Below are positions 50,489 through 59,197 of a DNA stretch of 64,000 nucleotides, in pieces. Each line of letters opens with the position of its first letter. Position 1 is the first letter of the stretch. The translations under genes were made by a program, and so were the position numbers. The notes under the pieces are model-generated. The model did not search any database and was not told the DNA's origin. It saw only the letters and a list, made by a program, of their open reading frames with translations. The DNA is taken from contig NZ_BDBV01000053.1 of assembly GCF_001613165.1 (NCBI RefSeq), positions 1 through 64,000 on the forward strand, in the 5' to 3' direction. The DNA is from Nocardia mexicana NBRC 108244. Its GTDB lineage: Bacteria > Actinomycetota > Actinomycetes > Mycobacteriales > Mycobacteriaceae.

Positions 50489-53400
50489 TCAGCTCGTCTT
50501 GATCGGCACGTCTTTCGCCCAGCCCCAGCGATTTTCGACGGTGACGCCGACCGTCGCCGGTGTCGCGGAGGGAACGTAGGGCGTGTACCGCTCCAGCGAA
50601 CCCCAGTCCCGGCTCCAGTCGTGATCCAGGTAGCCCGGGACGGTCTGGGCCTCGAGCAGCAGCCCGGTCCAGCCGAGCGGGCCGCCGCCGATATTGTCCT
50701 GCCAGGCGTTGGAGGCGTCGGCGCCGACCCGGTCGGGCAGGATGCGCCACTTCGGCACCTCGGCGACCCCGTCCTTGTGATCGAAGGGCCGCTGGCACGG
50801 GAAGGCGAGGCCGACGTGCCAGTCCTCCAGCACCGGATCCTGGTGGCCCACCACCGAATCCAGGGTGTCGAGCTTCGGCAGCCGCGGCGGCGTGACCGCC
50901 AGCCACTGCTTCGGGGTGAGGTCGTTGGCGACCGCGACGATGCGGACCGCGTTGGTGCCGTCCGGAATTCGATCCAGCGGCACCCGCATATTGCGCCACG
51001 ACGGTGCGCCGCCGACGTCGAGCGGCTGGAACTCGCCGAGCGGCTGTTCCGAACCGTCCTCGGCCCGGTGCGCGAATTCGACGCGCAGGTCCTGGCCGTA
51101 GGTGACCACGCCGTCGGCGTTGACCGACTTGATCCGCCCGGCCGCGCTGATCGCGAGCAGCTGGTAGGCGGGGTCCTTGCGGGCGTCGGCCAAGTCGAGC
51201 CGGTACCACTGCGAGGTCAGATGGGCCTGCTGCTTGTCGCCGGTGGTGTAGCTGCCCATGACCGGGGTGCGGGCGGGGTCCAGGCCGAACGGCAGCTTCA
51301 CGGTGCTGCCGTTGATGCCCGCCTGCTCCGTGCTGCCGCCGCCGGTGCCCGACCGGGTGGTGTTGGTGGTCTTGTTCTCGGACTTGGTGTCGACCGAATT
51401 CGCGCCGCCGGTGACGGTTTCCTCGGCGTCGGCGGTCAGGTCGCCGGCCACGCCGTCCGGAGTGAATCCGACGTTCTCGGCGGCCAATCCGTCCGCGGGT
51501 GAGCCGGTGTAGGGCTGCAGCAGCGAGTCGGCGGTGTTGGTCTCGACGAGTACGTCGTTGGCCATTGCACACGAATCACCGCCCAGCGCACGCAGATTCG
51601 ACTTCGCCACCGAATAGGCCGGATACTGCGCGATGGCGGCCTTGCCCAGCGAGGCCACCTCGAGCAGCACGACGGCCGCGGCGGCGATGGTCAGCGGCTG
51701 GATCGCGAACTTGTCGAAACGATTGCGGCCATTGCCGTTTCGATACGGCTCCCGGTAGTACTGCCACGCGGCCAGCAGCAGGCTCAGTACCGCCAGGCCG
51801 AGGAACGCCGTCGAGAAGCCCTTGCCCGCGATCAGCGGCGCCTTGTCCCACCACGGCACGCCGTAGCTGGAGACGTACCACCAGCCGTTGGATCCGGTGA
51901 AAGTCACTGCGAGCAGGAAGAATACGGCCGCGGCGAACAGCGAGCGGTTGTACCGTGCGCGAATTCCGTTGATTCCCACCGCAACCGCGGTGAGCGCGGC
52001 CAGCGACCCGGCCAGCCCGGCGTATACGCCGAAGTGGTGAGTCCATTTCGTCGGGGTGAACATCATCAGCAGCAGCGACATGAACACGATCCCGAGGACG
52101 CGCGCCGAGGGTCCGCGCGAGGTGCCCGGGATCCGGCCGTTCTTGCGCAGCATCACCAGCACGCACACGCCCAGGCACAGCAGCATGCCGAGGATGCCGA
52201 AGCGCCGGGCCAGCGAGCCGTCGGGCGAGAGCATCAGCAGCGAATCCCAGCGGGTGCGCTCGTCGAACCAGGCGACGTTCGGCCCGATGATGGTGCGGAC
52301 CCGGGTTGCCTCCATGACCGTGGCCAGCGTCTGGTCGGCGAAGACCACCACCATCACCAGCACTCCGGCCGCGGCGCCGGGCGCCAGCAGCGCGCCGTAC
52401 CGCAGGATCATCGACCAGGCCCCGCGCTTGGTCGCCGGGCCGTTCACCGTTGTTCCGGCGGGCTTCTGGTCTTCTCCTGTTCCGCCCTGCTTCTGGTTTT
52501 CTCCTGTTCCGGCATGCTTTTCGCCGGAATCCAATTCTCCCCGTGCGCGTTTGATGATGATCTGCAGCACCGGGCGGGATCCCGCGATCAGCGCGGCGAT
52601 GCAGATGAGCCCCGTCGGCCCCGCCGCCAGCGAGAATGCCGCGATGAGCACGGCGATCGCGGCGGGGAGCAGGCGCCCGGTGGCGATGGCCCGCTCGATC
52701 GAGCACCAGGTGAGCAGGGCGCCCAGCGCGATCAGCGGCTCCGGCCGCAGGCCGTTGTCGTAGGGCAGCCAGGCGGCCAGGAACACCAGGCCCGCCGTCC
52801 AGATCGCCACCTTGTCGCGGCGCACCCGGGCGCCCAGGCGCGGCAACACCTCCCGGCTGATCACCAGCCAGCACACGATCCCGGCCGCCAGCGCGGGCAG
52901 CCGCATCCACCAGCCCGCGTCGCTGACCCGCGTCATCCAGGCGAGCACCTCGTACGGCCAGCCGAACGGCGCCTCGGCCACGCCGAACCAGCGGTAGTAG
53001 TTGGCCATGTAGCCCGACTCTCGCGACGCCCGGGCCATATTCAGGATGTAGCCGTCGTCGGAGGTGTTGGCGCCGATGACATGCCACAGCAGCAGCGTGC
53101 CGAGCACCACCGCGTCGGCGATGCTGAACCGCCACCAGTGCGCGGGCAGGAACCGGCGCGGCCGCCGGCCGTCGGCGGTGTCGATGAGGTGCAGGCAGAC
53201 CAGCGCGACGAGGGTGAGCACGACCGCGGCGATGATGGCCGCCAGCTTCAGCGGGCTGGGGCTCGAGGAGAAGCGCGAGTCGATATTCGCGTGCAGGTGG
53301 GCGTCACCCAGCTGGGCGCGCTCCAGATCGGTGAAGACGCCGACGACCTGCGGGCGGATATCGCCCGATACCGCATTGCGAAAGGGGCTGCCGTCGGCGC

Positions 53401-53851
53401 GCGTGACCCCGGTGAGTTCGGCGCTCGTCGCGGCGGCGCTCGACTCGACGGTCAGGGCGGTGCAGCCGCCGACCTCGGCCATCGGCGCCGAGAGCAGCGG
53501 GATGTCGTGCAGCAGGATCGACAGCGTGCGATCGCCGCCGGGCTCGCCGACGATCTTGGCCATCAAGCCCTTCGCGCTGGCGTCCGGCGCCTCGGCGGGC
53601 ACCGTGGACACCACGGTGCCGCTCGGCAGGTCGCGGAACGCCGTACATGGGATCGTCAGCTGCAGATCCAGCGGCGAGTACGACACCAGCGGCGCATCCA
53701 CATTCACCGACTGCGGCTGCGGCCAGTCCAGCGACGCGCGGTCCTCCCGCACCGGCAACAGAGGTGATATCGCCGCCAACAGCACGGCGAGCACACCCGA
53801 TACGAGGGCGATCAGGCGGACCGGAGAAACCGCTGGAGAGTCTGCGCGCAC
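50489..53851 (-). CDS. embC: Arabinosyltransferase, EmbC-like
   Basis: This 1120-residue GT-C enzyme matches EmbC more than EmbA or EmbB: HLIDTADGRRPRRFLPAHWW, AWFDERTRWDSLLMLSPDGSLARRFG and RIPGTSRGPSARVLGI parallel M. tuberculosis EmbC. The catalytic pair is Asp265-Asp266 in GANTSDDGYIL. In mycobacteria EmbC builds the arabinan of lipoarabinomannan. A cytoplasmic loop at 52450-52535 carries three 27-bp tandem units ending in a REP-like palindrome, coding for KHAGTGENQ-type nonapeptides not expected in the family. GTG 53851 has a TAGCAT box 8 nt upstream and no ribosome site. Confidence 0.92.
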   Translation of the reverse strand: MRADSPAVSPVRLIALVSGVLAVLLAAISPLLPVREDRASLDWPQPQSVNVDAPLVSYSPLDLQLTIPCTAFRDLPSGTVVSTVPAEAPDASAKGLMAKIVGEPGGDRTLSILLHDIPLLSAPMAEVGGCTALTVESSAAATSAELTGVTRADGSPFRNAVSGDIRPQVVGVFTDLERAQLGDAHLHANIDSRFSSSPSPLKLAAIIAAVVLTLVALVCLHLIDTADGRRPRRFLPAHWWRFSIADAVVLGTLLLWHVIGANTSDDGYILNMARASRESGYMANYYRWFGVAEAPFGWPYEVLAWMTRVSDAGWWMRLPALAAGIVCWLVISREVLPRLGARVRRDKVAIWTAGLVFLAAWLPYDNGLRPEPLIALGALLTWCSIERAIATGRLLPAAIAVLIAAFSLAAGPTGLICIAALIAGSRPVLQIIIKRARGELDSGEKHAGTGENQKQGGTGEDQKPAGTTVNGPATKRGAWSMILRYGALLAPGAAAGVLVMVVVFADQTLATVMEATRVRTIIGPNVAWFDERTRWDSLLMLSPDGSLARRFGILGMLLCLGVCVLVMLRKNGRIPGTSRGPSARVLGIVFMSLLLMMFTPTKWTHHFGVYAGLAGSLAALTAVAVGINGIRARYNRSLFAAAVFFLLAVTFTGSNGWWYVSSYGVPWWDKAPLIAGKGFSTAFLGLAVLSLLLAAWQYYREPYRNGNGRNRFDKFAIQPLTIAAAAVVLLEVASLGKAAIAQYPAYSVAKSNLRALGGDSCAMANDVLVETNTADSLLQPYTGSPADGLAAENVGFTPDGVAGDLTADAEETVTGGANSVDTKSENKTTNTTRSGTGGGSTEQAGINGSTVKLPFGLDPARTPVMGSYTTGDKQQAHLTSQWYRLDLADARKDPAYQLLAISAAGRIKSVNADGVVTYGQDLRVEFAHRAEDGSEQPLGEFQPLDVGGAPSWRNMRVPLDRIPDGTNAVRIVAVANDLTPKQWLAVTPPRLPKLDTLDSVVGHQDPVLEDWHVGLAFPCQRPFDHKDGVAEVPKWRILPDRVGADASNAWQDNIGGGPLGWTGLLLEAQTVPGYLDHDWSRDWGSLERYTPYVPSATPATVGVTVENRWGWAKDVPIKTS
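52453..52529. repeat. 27-bp tandem repeat with REP-like palindrome inside embC
   Basis: TTCCGG-type units start at 52453, 52480 and 52507 (exact 27-bp spacing). The last one forms a palindrome with arms TTCCGGC (52507-52513) and GCCGGAA (52523-52529). On the minus strand it encodes KHAG followed by nonapeptides TGENQKQGG and TGEDQKPAG. The frame is kept. Confidence 0.7.
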
Positions 53852-53859
53852 GATCCACG

Positions 53860-53865
53860 ATGCTA
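53860..53865 (-). promoter_or_regulatory. -10 box of a probable leaderless embC promoter
   Basis: On the minus strand TAGCAT ends 8 nt before the GTG start at 53851, the same geometry as embB, dprE1 and glf. Confidence 0.5.
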
Positions 53866-53937
53866 ACCACCCGGCTGGGAATTCGACTCAGCACCCGTGT
53901 TGTGGCCGCCGACACCGGACTTCGCTCACCGAGTGGC

Positions 53938-55881
53938 TCAGCGTAGGGGGCGGACGTCCCAGATCCAGACGCCGTCGATGTATTTGCCGGGGAAGCCGAG
54001 TAGTTGGTCGAGGGTGGCGTGGATGGCGCCGCCGTTGACGGACGGCGGCAGGACGACGACGTCGGCCTTCCAGTAGTTCAGGTCGGCGAGGGCGCGGTCG
54101 CGGGCGGCGTCGTCGATCCCCGGGACGCGGTCGTACTGCTGGGCCTGCATGAGCAGGGTGGCGGTGGGCCGGTCGTCGGCGCCGTACTGGCCCTTCTTCT
54201 CGCCGTTCGGGCCGACGAAATAGCCGCCTGCGAGCGGGAATGCGAGGTCCGCGTCGATCTGCCAGCGCAGCGGGCGCGCGTCCAGGCGATACGGCGGGGG
54301 TGCGATCACGACCGACCCGCCGCTGACGTACTGCCGCACCGTGCCGTCGGTGAAGAAGGCCGGGGTGGGGGTGCGGTGGGTGACCGGCAGGATCGTCGGC
54401 ACCAGCGGGGCCAGCGTCAGGGCCAGCACGCCGAACCAGATCAGCGGCCGCGGGTCGCCGAGCGACTGCCGCCCGTAGGCGATCGCGCGTTCGGTGCCCA
54501 GGGCCAGCACGATCGCGATGGCCGGGATGGCGGCCATCGAGAATCGGGTCTCCAGCACCGTATTCAGCAGCGGCACCTGCTCGAGCCACTTCCAGGGCAG
54601 GCTCACATTGGTCATACGCCTGCCGAACGACGCCGACACTCCCAGCGACATCACGATGAAGACGACGATCACCGCGGCGGCCGCCCGCACCACGCGGTAG
54701 TGGTTGCGCGCGGCGTCGCCGGAATCCGGCCCGTCGAGGCGCGCCCAGCCACGGCGCCGCCACAGCAGCACCACGGTCACCGCCACCAGTGCCAGCAGCG
54801 GCCAGCCGAAGTAGGAGTTGTCCTCGGTCGGGTTGATGCCGACGTTCTGCCCGGGTGCGAAGACGCCGCCCAGCGACTCGGCCGGGAACTGCACCAGCGC
54901 CTTGAGGTCGTTACCGGTCGGGCCGTGGTCGATGGACTTGTAGCTCTGCGGGCCGAAGAACTGCCACCACAGCGGAACCGCCGTGAGCGCGAGGGTGAGC
55001 AGGGCCGCCGGCCCGACCGTCGGTGCCACGGTCCGGGTTACCCGCCAGCCCAGCCGCGGAGCGTGCAGGTAGTAGACGACAGCGAACAGCCCGAAGGCGA
55101 GCGCGAAGATCAGCAGCGGTTCCTCGCCGAGCGCGATCTGCAGCGCCACCAGCACGCCCAGCACCGCGGCCTCGCGGGCCCGCCGGGCCCGGGTCGGGGC
55201 GGGTCCGGTGGCGGCACGGCGGGCCATGCGGATCATCAGGAGTGCGATCACCGGCAGCAGCGCGAGCATCACGAAGTTCGGGTGGGCGTTCGCGTGCGAG
55301 ATCATCGCCGGGGCGAAACCGCAGAACACGCCGCCCACGAACGCCGCGAACCGCGACGTCACCATTTCCCGCGAAAACAGCCAGTACCAGGCGAAACTGG
55401 TGGCGGCCAGCCCGGCCGTGAGCACCAGCACGTAGGTGGTGGTGGGTCCGAACAGCAGGGTGACCGGGGTCAGCGGCACCCCGACGCCGAACATGGCCGT
55501 ATTGGCCATCATGTTCACACCGGCCGGGAAGTTCTGCAGGGTGGTCCCGAGCGGGCTCTCCAGATTCGCGACCGAATGCGCGGTGACGGCGAAGAACCAC
55601 TCCCACATGGACTGGTCCTGGCCGCTCTTGATCAGGTAGCCGTTCTCGGTATCGCGCCACTGCCCGGACAGCACGATGACGGCGCAGGCGGTGTAGACCG
55701 CTCCGACCAGCACGTCGACGCGGGAGGACCACAGTCTCGCGGCCAGTCTGGCGCGGCGGGAATCCCGGGGGGATGCGGCGACCGGTGCCCCACCGGCTCG
55801 CGTCGGCGGGTCCAGGACTGCTGTTGCGGTTCCCCCCGATCGCGTCGACGCGATGCGGTCAGATTCCCCGCCCGATACCAC
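53938..55881 (-). CDS. Multi-pass membrane protein, GT-C-glycosyltransferase-like, unassigned
   Basis: This 647-residue protein begins at GTG 55881, with GAGGAG 8 nt upstream (a TTG two codons earlier is too close to that site). About 12 helices and a C-terminal extracytoplasmic domain follow. The first loop has KSGQDQSMWEWFF, the position where GT-C enzymes keep catalytic acids, and later ENPLG-type and GFAPAMISHANAHPNFVMLALLPVIALL segments. Proteins of this kind occur in actinobacteria as uncharacterised sugar transferases. It lies between aftA and embC, a position empty in M. tuberculosis, so a role in arabinan or linked glycan decoration is likely but unproven. Confidence 0.75.
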   Translation of the reverse strand: MVSGGESDRIASTRSGGTATAVLDPPTRAGGAPVAASPRDSRRARLAARLWSSRVDVLVGAVYTACAVIVLSGQWRDTENGYLIKSGQDQSMWEWFFAVTAHSVANLESPLGTTLQNFPAGVNMMANTAMFGVGVPLTPVTLLFGPTTTYVLVLTAGLAATSFAWYWLFSREMVTSRFAAFVGGVFCGFAPAMISHANAHPNFVMLALLPVIALLMIRMARRAATGPAPTRARRAREAAVLGVLVALQIALGEEPLLIFALAFGLFAVVYYLHAPRLGWRVTRTVAPTVGPAALLTLALTAVPLWWQFFGPQSYKSIDHGPTGNDLKALVQFPAESLGGVFAPGQNVGINPTEDNSYFGWPLLALVAVTVVLLWRRRGWARLDGPDSGDAARNHYRVVRAAAAVIVVFIVMSLGVSASFGRRMTNVSLPWKWLEQVPLLNTVLETRFSMAAIPAIAIVLALGTERAIAYGRQSLGDPRPLIWFGVLALTLAPLVPTILPVTHRTPTPAFFTDGTVRQYVSGGSVVIAPPPYRLDARPLRWQIDADLAFPLAGGYFVGPNGEKKGQYGADDRPTATLLMQAQQYDRVPGIDDAARDRALADLNYWKADVVVLPPSVNGGAIHATLDQLLGFPGKYIDGVWIWDVRPLR

Positions 55882-55961
55882 AGGCAAAACTCCTCTTACT
55901 GGACGAACTCAGCGGCCCACGCTACCTGTGAACACTGAGATCGTGCTGGGCGACCGGTGGG

Positions 55962-56021
55962 TTATCCACAGAAAATGACGTATTCCACAGTTTTATCCAC
56001 AGGTTGAGCGGTTTGTGCACA
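55962..56021. other. Cluster of DnaA-box sequences
   Basis: The 152-bp gap between aftA and the GT-C gene holds two perfect TTATCCACA boxes (55962-55970 and 55993-56001), one near match TATTCCACA (55981-55989) and TTGTGCACA (56013-56021), all in the same orientation within 60 bp. It could act as a DnaA titration or regulatory site; there is no sign of dnaA, dnaN or an AT-rich unwinding element. Confidence 0.65.
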
Positions 56022-56033
56022 GCGACGAACCCG

Positions 56034-58091
56034 TCAATGCCGCACGACAACCGTGAACGGCCCGATCTCGGTCAGCCGGAAGTGCGGATCCTCGAACAGC
56101 GTCTTGGGGAACGACACCGTGTACCGGCGCACGTTGGGGTCGTTCGGATAGACGTCCTCGGCCAGCCGCAGCGTGTAGCTGTCGCCGCTGCGGCGGAAGA
56201 CGAAGGCGTCCGGCGCCCGCCAGGGGCTGTGCGCGAGCGCGTCGAGCAGTTCGGCCGGGGACTGCAGCCCGCTCCAGCGCTTGATCTCGGCCGAGCGCCC
56301 GGCGAAATCGGCCAGCGGGTTCGCATAGTGCGAGGTGAGCGCCTGGAAGCCGTAGTACGGGTAGTAGGCCAGGAAGCTGGTGTCGGCGGTCAGCACCACG
56401 GACGCGTCGCGGGGCCGCCCGGTCTGGGCGGTGAGGGCCGCATCGATCTCGCGGTAGTGGGATACGGCCGACGGGCTGCGCTGGTCGGCGCGTTCGCCGT
56501 TGCCGTCGGTATCGGTGTAGGCGGTGGTGATCTCCGTGTTCAGAATGCTGGGGATGGTCTGGGCGAATGCCAGCGCCGCGAGCGCCGCGACCGCCGCCGT
56601 CACCACACGGAAACGCTGCGGCTCGTTCAGCGCCTGGTAGACGGCGCGCGCGCCCTCCACGAACCCGAATACCCCGGCCGCGGCGAGGAGCACCTGCAGA
56701 ATCGGCTCCAGCCGGAACGACAGTGCGGTCATGCCGACCGCGGTGACCGCCATCGACGCCAGCGACCACAGGTAGATCGCCACGACCCCGATCCCCAGCG
56801 CCTGCGCCCGCCGCGAACTCGCCGCCCGCAGCACCAACCAGACGGTGCCGATCAGGCACAGCAGGCCGAGCAGCGGCTCGGCGAAGTCGAACATCGGGAA
56901 CGACAGCCGCGCCCCGGGCTCGGGCAGATAGTGGAGTGCCGAGCCGCCGGATTTGGGCAGCGACGAGGTGAGCGCCTTCCACAGCCACGGGCCCCAGGTG
57001 ATCAGTGCCAGCACGCCGGTGATCACACCCATGACGACCAGCCGGGCCAGGATCGGCCACAGCAGCTGCAACGCGCTCGGCCCGCTCGCGGCCTGCCGCG
57101 GCTGATGCACCGCGTCCGCCCGCCGCTGCCAGAGCAGCGACCCCCACGCGACGACGGCCATCAACACCACCGTGAATACCGCCACGGCCGCGAACAACTG
57201 ATAGAACATCGCCGCGAGCCCGAGGAACAGCCCGGCGCCGATCACCGCACCCCAACCGCCCGCGGTGGGGACAGCGCCGTCCGCTACGCCTTGTGCCGCG
57301 GACCTGTCCGCGCTCATTCCGGCACCGGATTCGGCGTCTGTGCTCCCGGCGTCCCGAGCGCTCGCCGACCTGTCCGCACCGGTCCACTCCGCCGGGCGGT
57401 ACAGCGCGCCCCAGGCCAGGATCATCGCCGGGGCGAACAGGACCACCAGGACGGCGCTGTAGGCCTCGGGTGACGCGAACGCCACCGTCACGGCCGTGGT
57501 CGCCGCCGCCACCGCGACGGCCCAGTCGGCGCGAATCAGCTTGGACCACAACACGAGTGCGAGTGCCGCCGCCACGGCCAGCGAGCCGATGGCGTAGGGC
57601 TTGAACGCCTCCCATCCGGGCATCCCGAGCAGGTTCGCCACCCGCCCGCCGATCCAGAACCACCCGGCGGGGTAGTACGGCGGCAGGTCGATATACGTCA
57701 TATCGTGCAGCGCCGCGCTGTCGGTCAGTCGCGTCAGGTATTCGGTGCGGAACTCCTGATCGACGGAGACGCCGAACAGATACAGCTTCGTCGCCCCGAG
57801 CGGCATGCCCAGGGTCACCGTCACGAAGCTCGAAATCCCGGCCCAGGACAGCACTTTCGCCAACCACGGCCAGCGCCGCAGCCGGATGAGCACGACCGCC
57901 GCGATCAGCACCACCACCGAGGCGACCTGACCGACGGTGGTCAACGCCCGAGTCACATTGGAGGAATTGAACGCCGGCCACTGCACGGTCCCGAACGCCA
58001 CGAGCCCCACGGCGGCCACAACGGCCGCGACCGCCGCCGCGAGCACCGCCTCACCAAGACCGCCGCCAACCTGCCGGACAAGTACTCGCAC
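56034..58091 (-). CDS. aftA: Arabinofuranosyltransferase AftA
   Basis: AftA adds the first arabinofuranose to galactan, priming arabinan synthesis. The 685-residue GT-C protein has about 11 helices and a C-terminal periplasmic domain; diagnostic segments are GVSVDQEFRTEYLTRLTDSAALHDMTY, DLPPYYPAGWFWIGGRVANLLG and TSFLAYYPYYGFQALTSHYANPLADF. I prefer GTG 58091 because GGAGG precedes it; a GTG ten codons upstream (58121) has none. A TAGGCT -10-like box at 58141-58146 would give a ~40-nt leader. An Ala/Ser/Asp-rich cytoplasmic insertion is present near residues 240-280. It is read after dprE2 across a repeat-rich gap. Confidence 0.93.
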   Translation of the reverse strand: MRVLVRQVGGGLGEAVLAAAVAAVVAAVGLVAFGTVQWPAFNSSNVTRALTTVGQVASVVVLIAAVVLIRLRRWPWLAKVLSWAGISSFVTVTLGMPLGATKLYLFGVSVDQEFRTEYLTRLTDSAALHDMTYIDLPPYYPAGWFWIGGRVANLLGMPGWEAFKPYAIGSLAVAAALALVLWSKLIRADWAVAVAAATTAVTVAFASPEAYSAVLVVLFAPAMILAWGALYRPAEWTGADRSASARDAGSTDAESGAGMSADRSAAQGVADGAVPTAGGWGAVIGAGLFLGLAAMFYQLFAAVAVFTVVLMAVVAWGSLLWQRRADAVHQPRQAASGPSALQLLWPILARLVVMGVITGVLALITWGPWLWKALTSSLPKSGGSALHYLPEPGARLSFPMFDFAEPLLGLLCLIGTVWLVLRAASSRRAQALGIGVVAIYLWSLASMAVTAVGMTALSFRLEPILQVLLAAAGVFGFVEGARAVYQALNEPQRFRVVTAAVAALAALAFAQTIPSILNTEITTAYTDTDGNGERADQRSPSAVSHYREIDAALTAQTGRPRDASVVLTADTSFLAYYPYYGFQALTSHYANPLADFAGRSAEIKRWSGLQSPAELLDALAHSPWRAPDAFVFRRSGDSYTLRLAEDVYPNDPNVRRYTVSFPKTLFEDPHFRLTEIGPFTVVVRH

Positions 58092-58207
58092 GCTGCCTCC
58101 GGATTCCTCTGTCGCCTGCACTGGACGCGAGCCGTGCGTCAGCCTAGTCAGCCGTGCGCGACCCGGCCGTGTCGGCGACGCAGATCAGTCGGCAACGGGT
58201 CATGTAC

Positions 58208-58340
58208 GTCGATGGCGACGTCGGGCTGAGTTGCGGCGGTCGGCCTTGTGTCGATGGCGACGTCGGGTCGAGTGGCGGCGGTCGGCCTGTGTCGATGGCG
58301 ACGCCGGGCCGAGTGGCGGCGGGTCGCATGGGTCGACGGC
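58208..58340. repeat. 41-42-bp tandem repeat between aftA and dprE2
   Basis: Units beginning GTCGATGGCGACG start at 58208, 58250 and 58291, with a fourth partial, diverged copy at 58332 (spacings 42, 41 and 41 bp). The 344-bp spacer 58092-58435 has no gene apart from this array and the possible aftA promoter at its end. No frame through the repeats has a convincing start or ribosome site. Confidence 0.75.
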
Positions 58341-58435
58341 AACGGGCATCGAGCAGTGATTACGTCGGTGATGGATACGGCAACGGCCGACAGCGGACCG
58401 TTGTGTCGGCGGTCGCTGTCGGCCGTGTGCCCCGA

Positions 58436-59197
58436 TCAGATGGGGAGCCGGCGGAAGATCGCGCGGGGGACGTGGCGGAGGATCATCATGACCCAGCGGA
58501 AGGTGCCGGGCGCCCAGACGATCTCCTTGCCCCTCTCCGAGGCCGAGACCGCAAGCGCCGCAACGTCTTCCTTGTTGACGGTGAGCGGGGCCTCGTCCAC
58601 GTGCGCGGAGAACTTGGTGCGCACCTGGCCGGGGCGGACGACCGTCACGCGCGGCCCGTAGGGGCGCAGCGCCTCGCCCAGACCCAGGTAGAAGCCGTCC
58701 AGTCCGGCCTTGGTGGAGCCGTAGACGAAGTTGGCGCGCTTCACCCGCTCACCGGCGACCGAGGACATGACGACGATCCGGCCGTAGCCCTGGGCCTTCA
58801 TCTTCTCGCCGACCAGCACGCCGACCGAAACCGATGCGGTGTAGTTGACCTCGGCGACGCGCACCGCCTTCTGCTGGTTCTGCCACAGCTCCTCGGCGTC
58901 GCCGTCCAGCGCGAAGGCGACGATCGCGACGTCGATATCGCCGTCGGCCCACGCCTGCTCGACAACCTTCGGATGGCTGCCGGTATCGAGCGCGTCGAAG
59001 TCGACGACCTCGACCTTCGAGGCGCCGGCGGCCTCCAGCTGCGCCACCGAATCGGCGCGCAGCGGATCGTTCGGCAGCGCGGCGAGGACGATCCGGGCCG
59101 GGCCCTTCTTCAGATATTCCGCGCAGATCGCCAGGCCGATCTCGGAGGTGCCCCCCAGCAGCAGAATGTTCTGCGGGTTACCTACGGCATTGATCAC
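58436..59197 (-). CDS. dprE2: Decaprenyl-phosphoryl-2-keto-ribose reductase DprE2
   Basis: DprE2 reduces the keto intermediate made by DprE1 to decaprenyl-phosphoryl-arabinose, using NADH. The 253-residue protein (M. tuberculosis: 254) is a short-chain dehydrogenase with LLLGGTSEIG cofactor loop, catalytic Ser in VMSSVAGERV and Tyr-x3-Lys in FVYGSTKAG. GTG 59197 has GGAG 5 nt upstream and overlaps the dprE1 stop by 4 bp, so synthesis of the two subunits of the epimerase is coupled. It ends MILRHVPRAIFRRLPI, very close to the mycobacterial C-terminus. Confidence 0.96.
   Translation of the reverse strand: MINAVGNPQNILLLGGTSEIGLAICAEYLKKGPARIVLAALPNDPLRADSVAQLEAAGASKVEVVDFDALDTGSHPKVVEQAWADGDIDVAIVAFALDGDAEELWQNQQKAVRVAEVNYTASVSVGVLVGEKMKAQGYGRIVVMSSVAGERVKRANFVYGSTKAGLDGFYLGLGEALRPYGPRVTVVRPGQVRTKFSAHVDEAPLTVNKEDVAALAVSASERGKEIVWAPGTFRWVMMILRHVPRAIFRRLPI

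Noticed and set aside
55885..55887. TTG start for the GT-C-like gene
   Set aside because: Its ribosome site would be only about 2 nt away; GTG 55881 has the ideal 8-nt spacing from GAGGAG.
55962..56021. Replication origin
   Set aside because: DnaA boxes alone are not enough: dnaA, dnaN, recF and an AT-rich unwinding region are absent and the spacer is only 152 bp.
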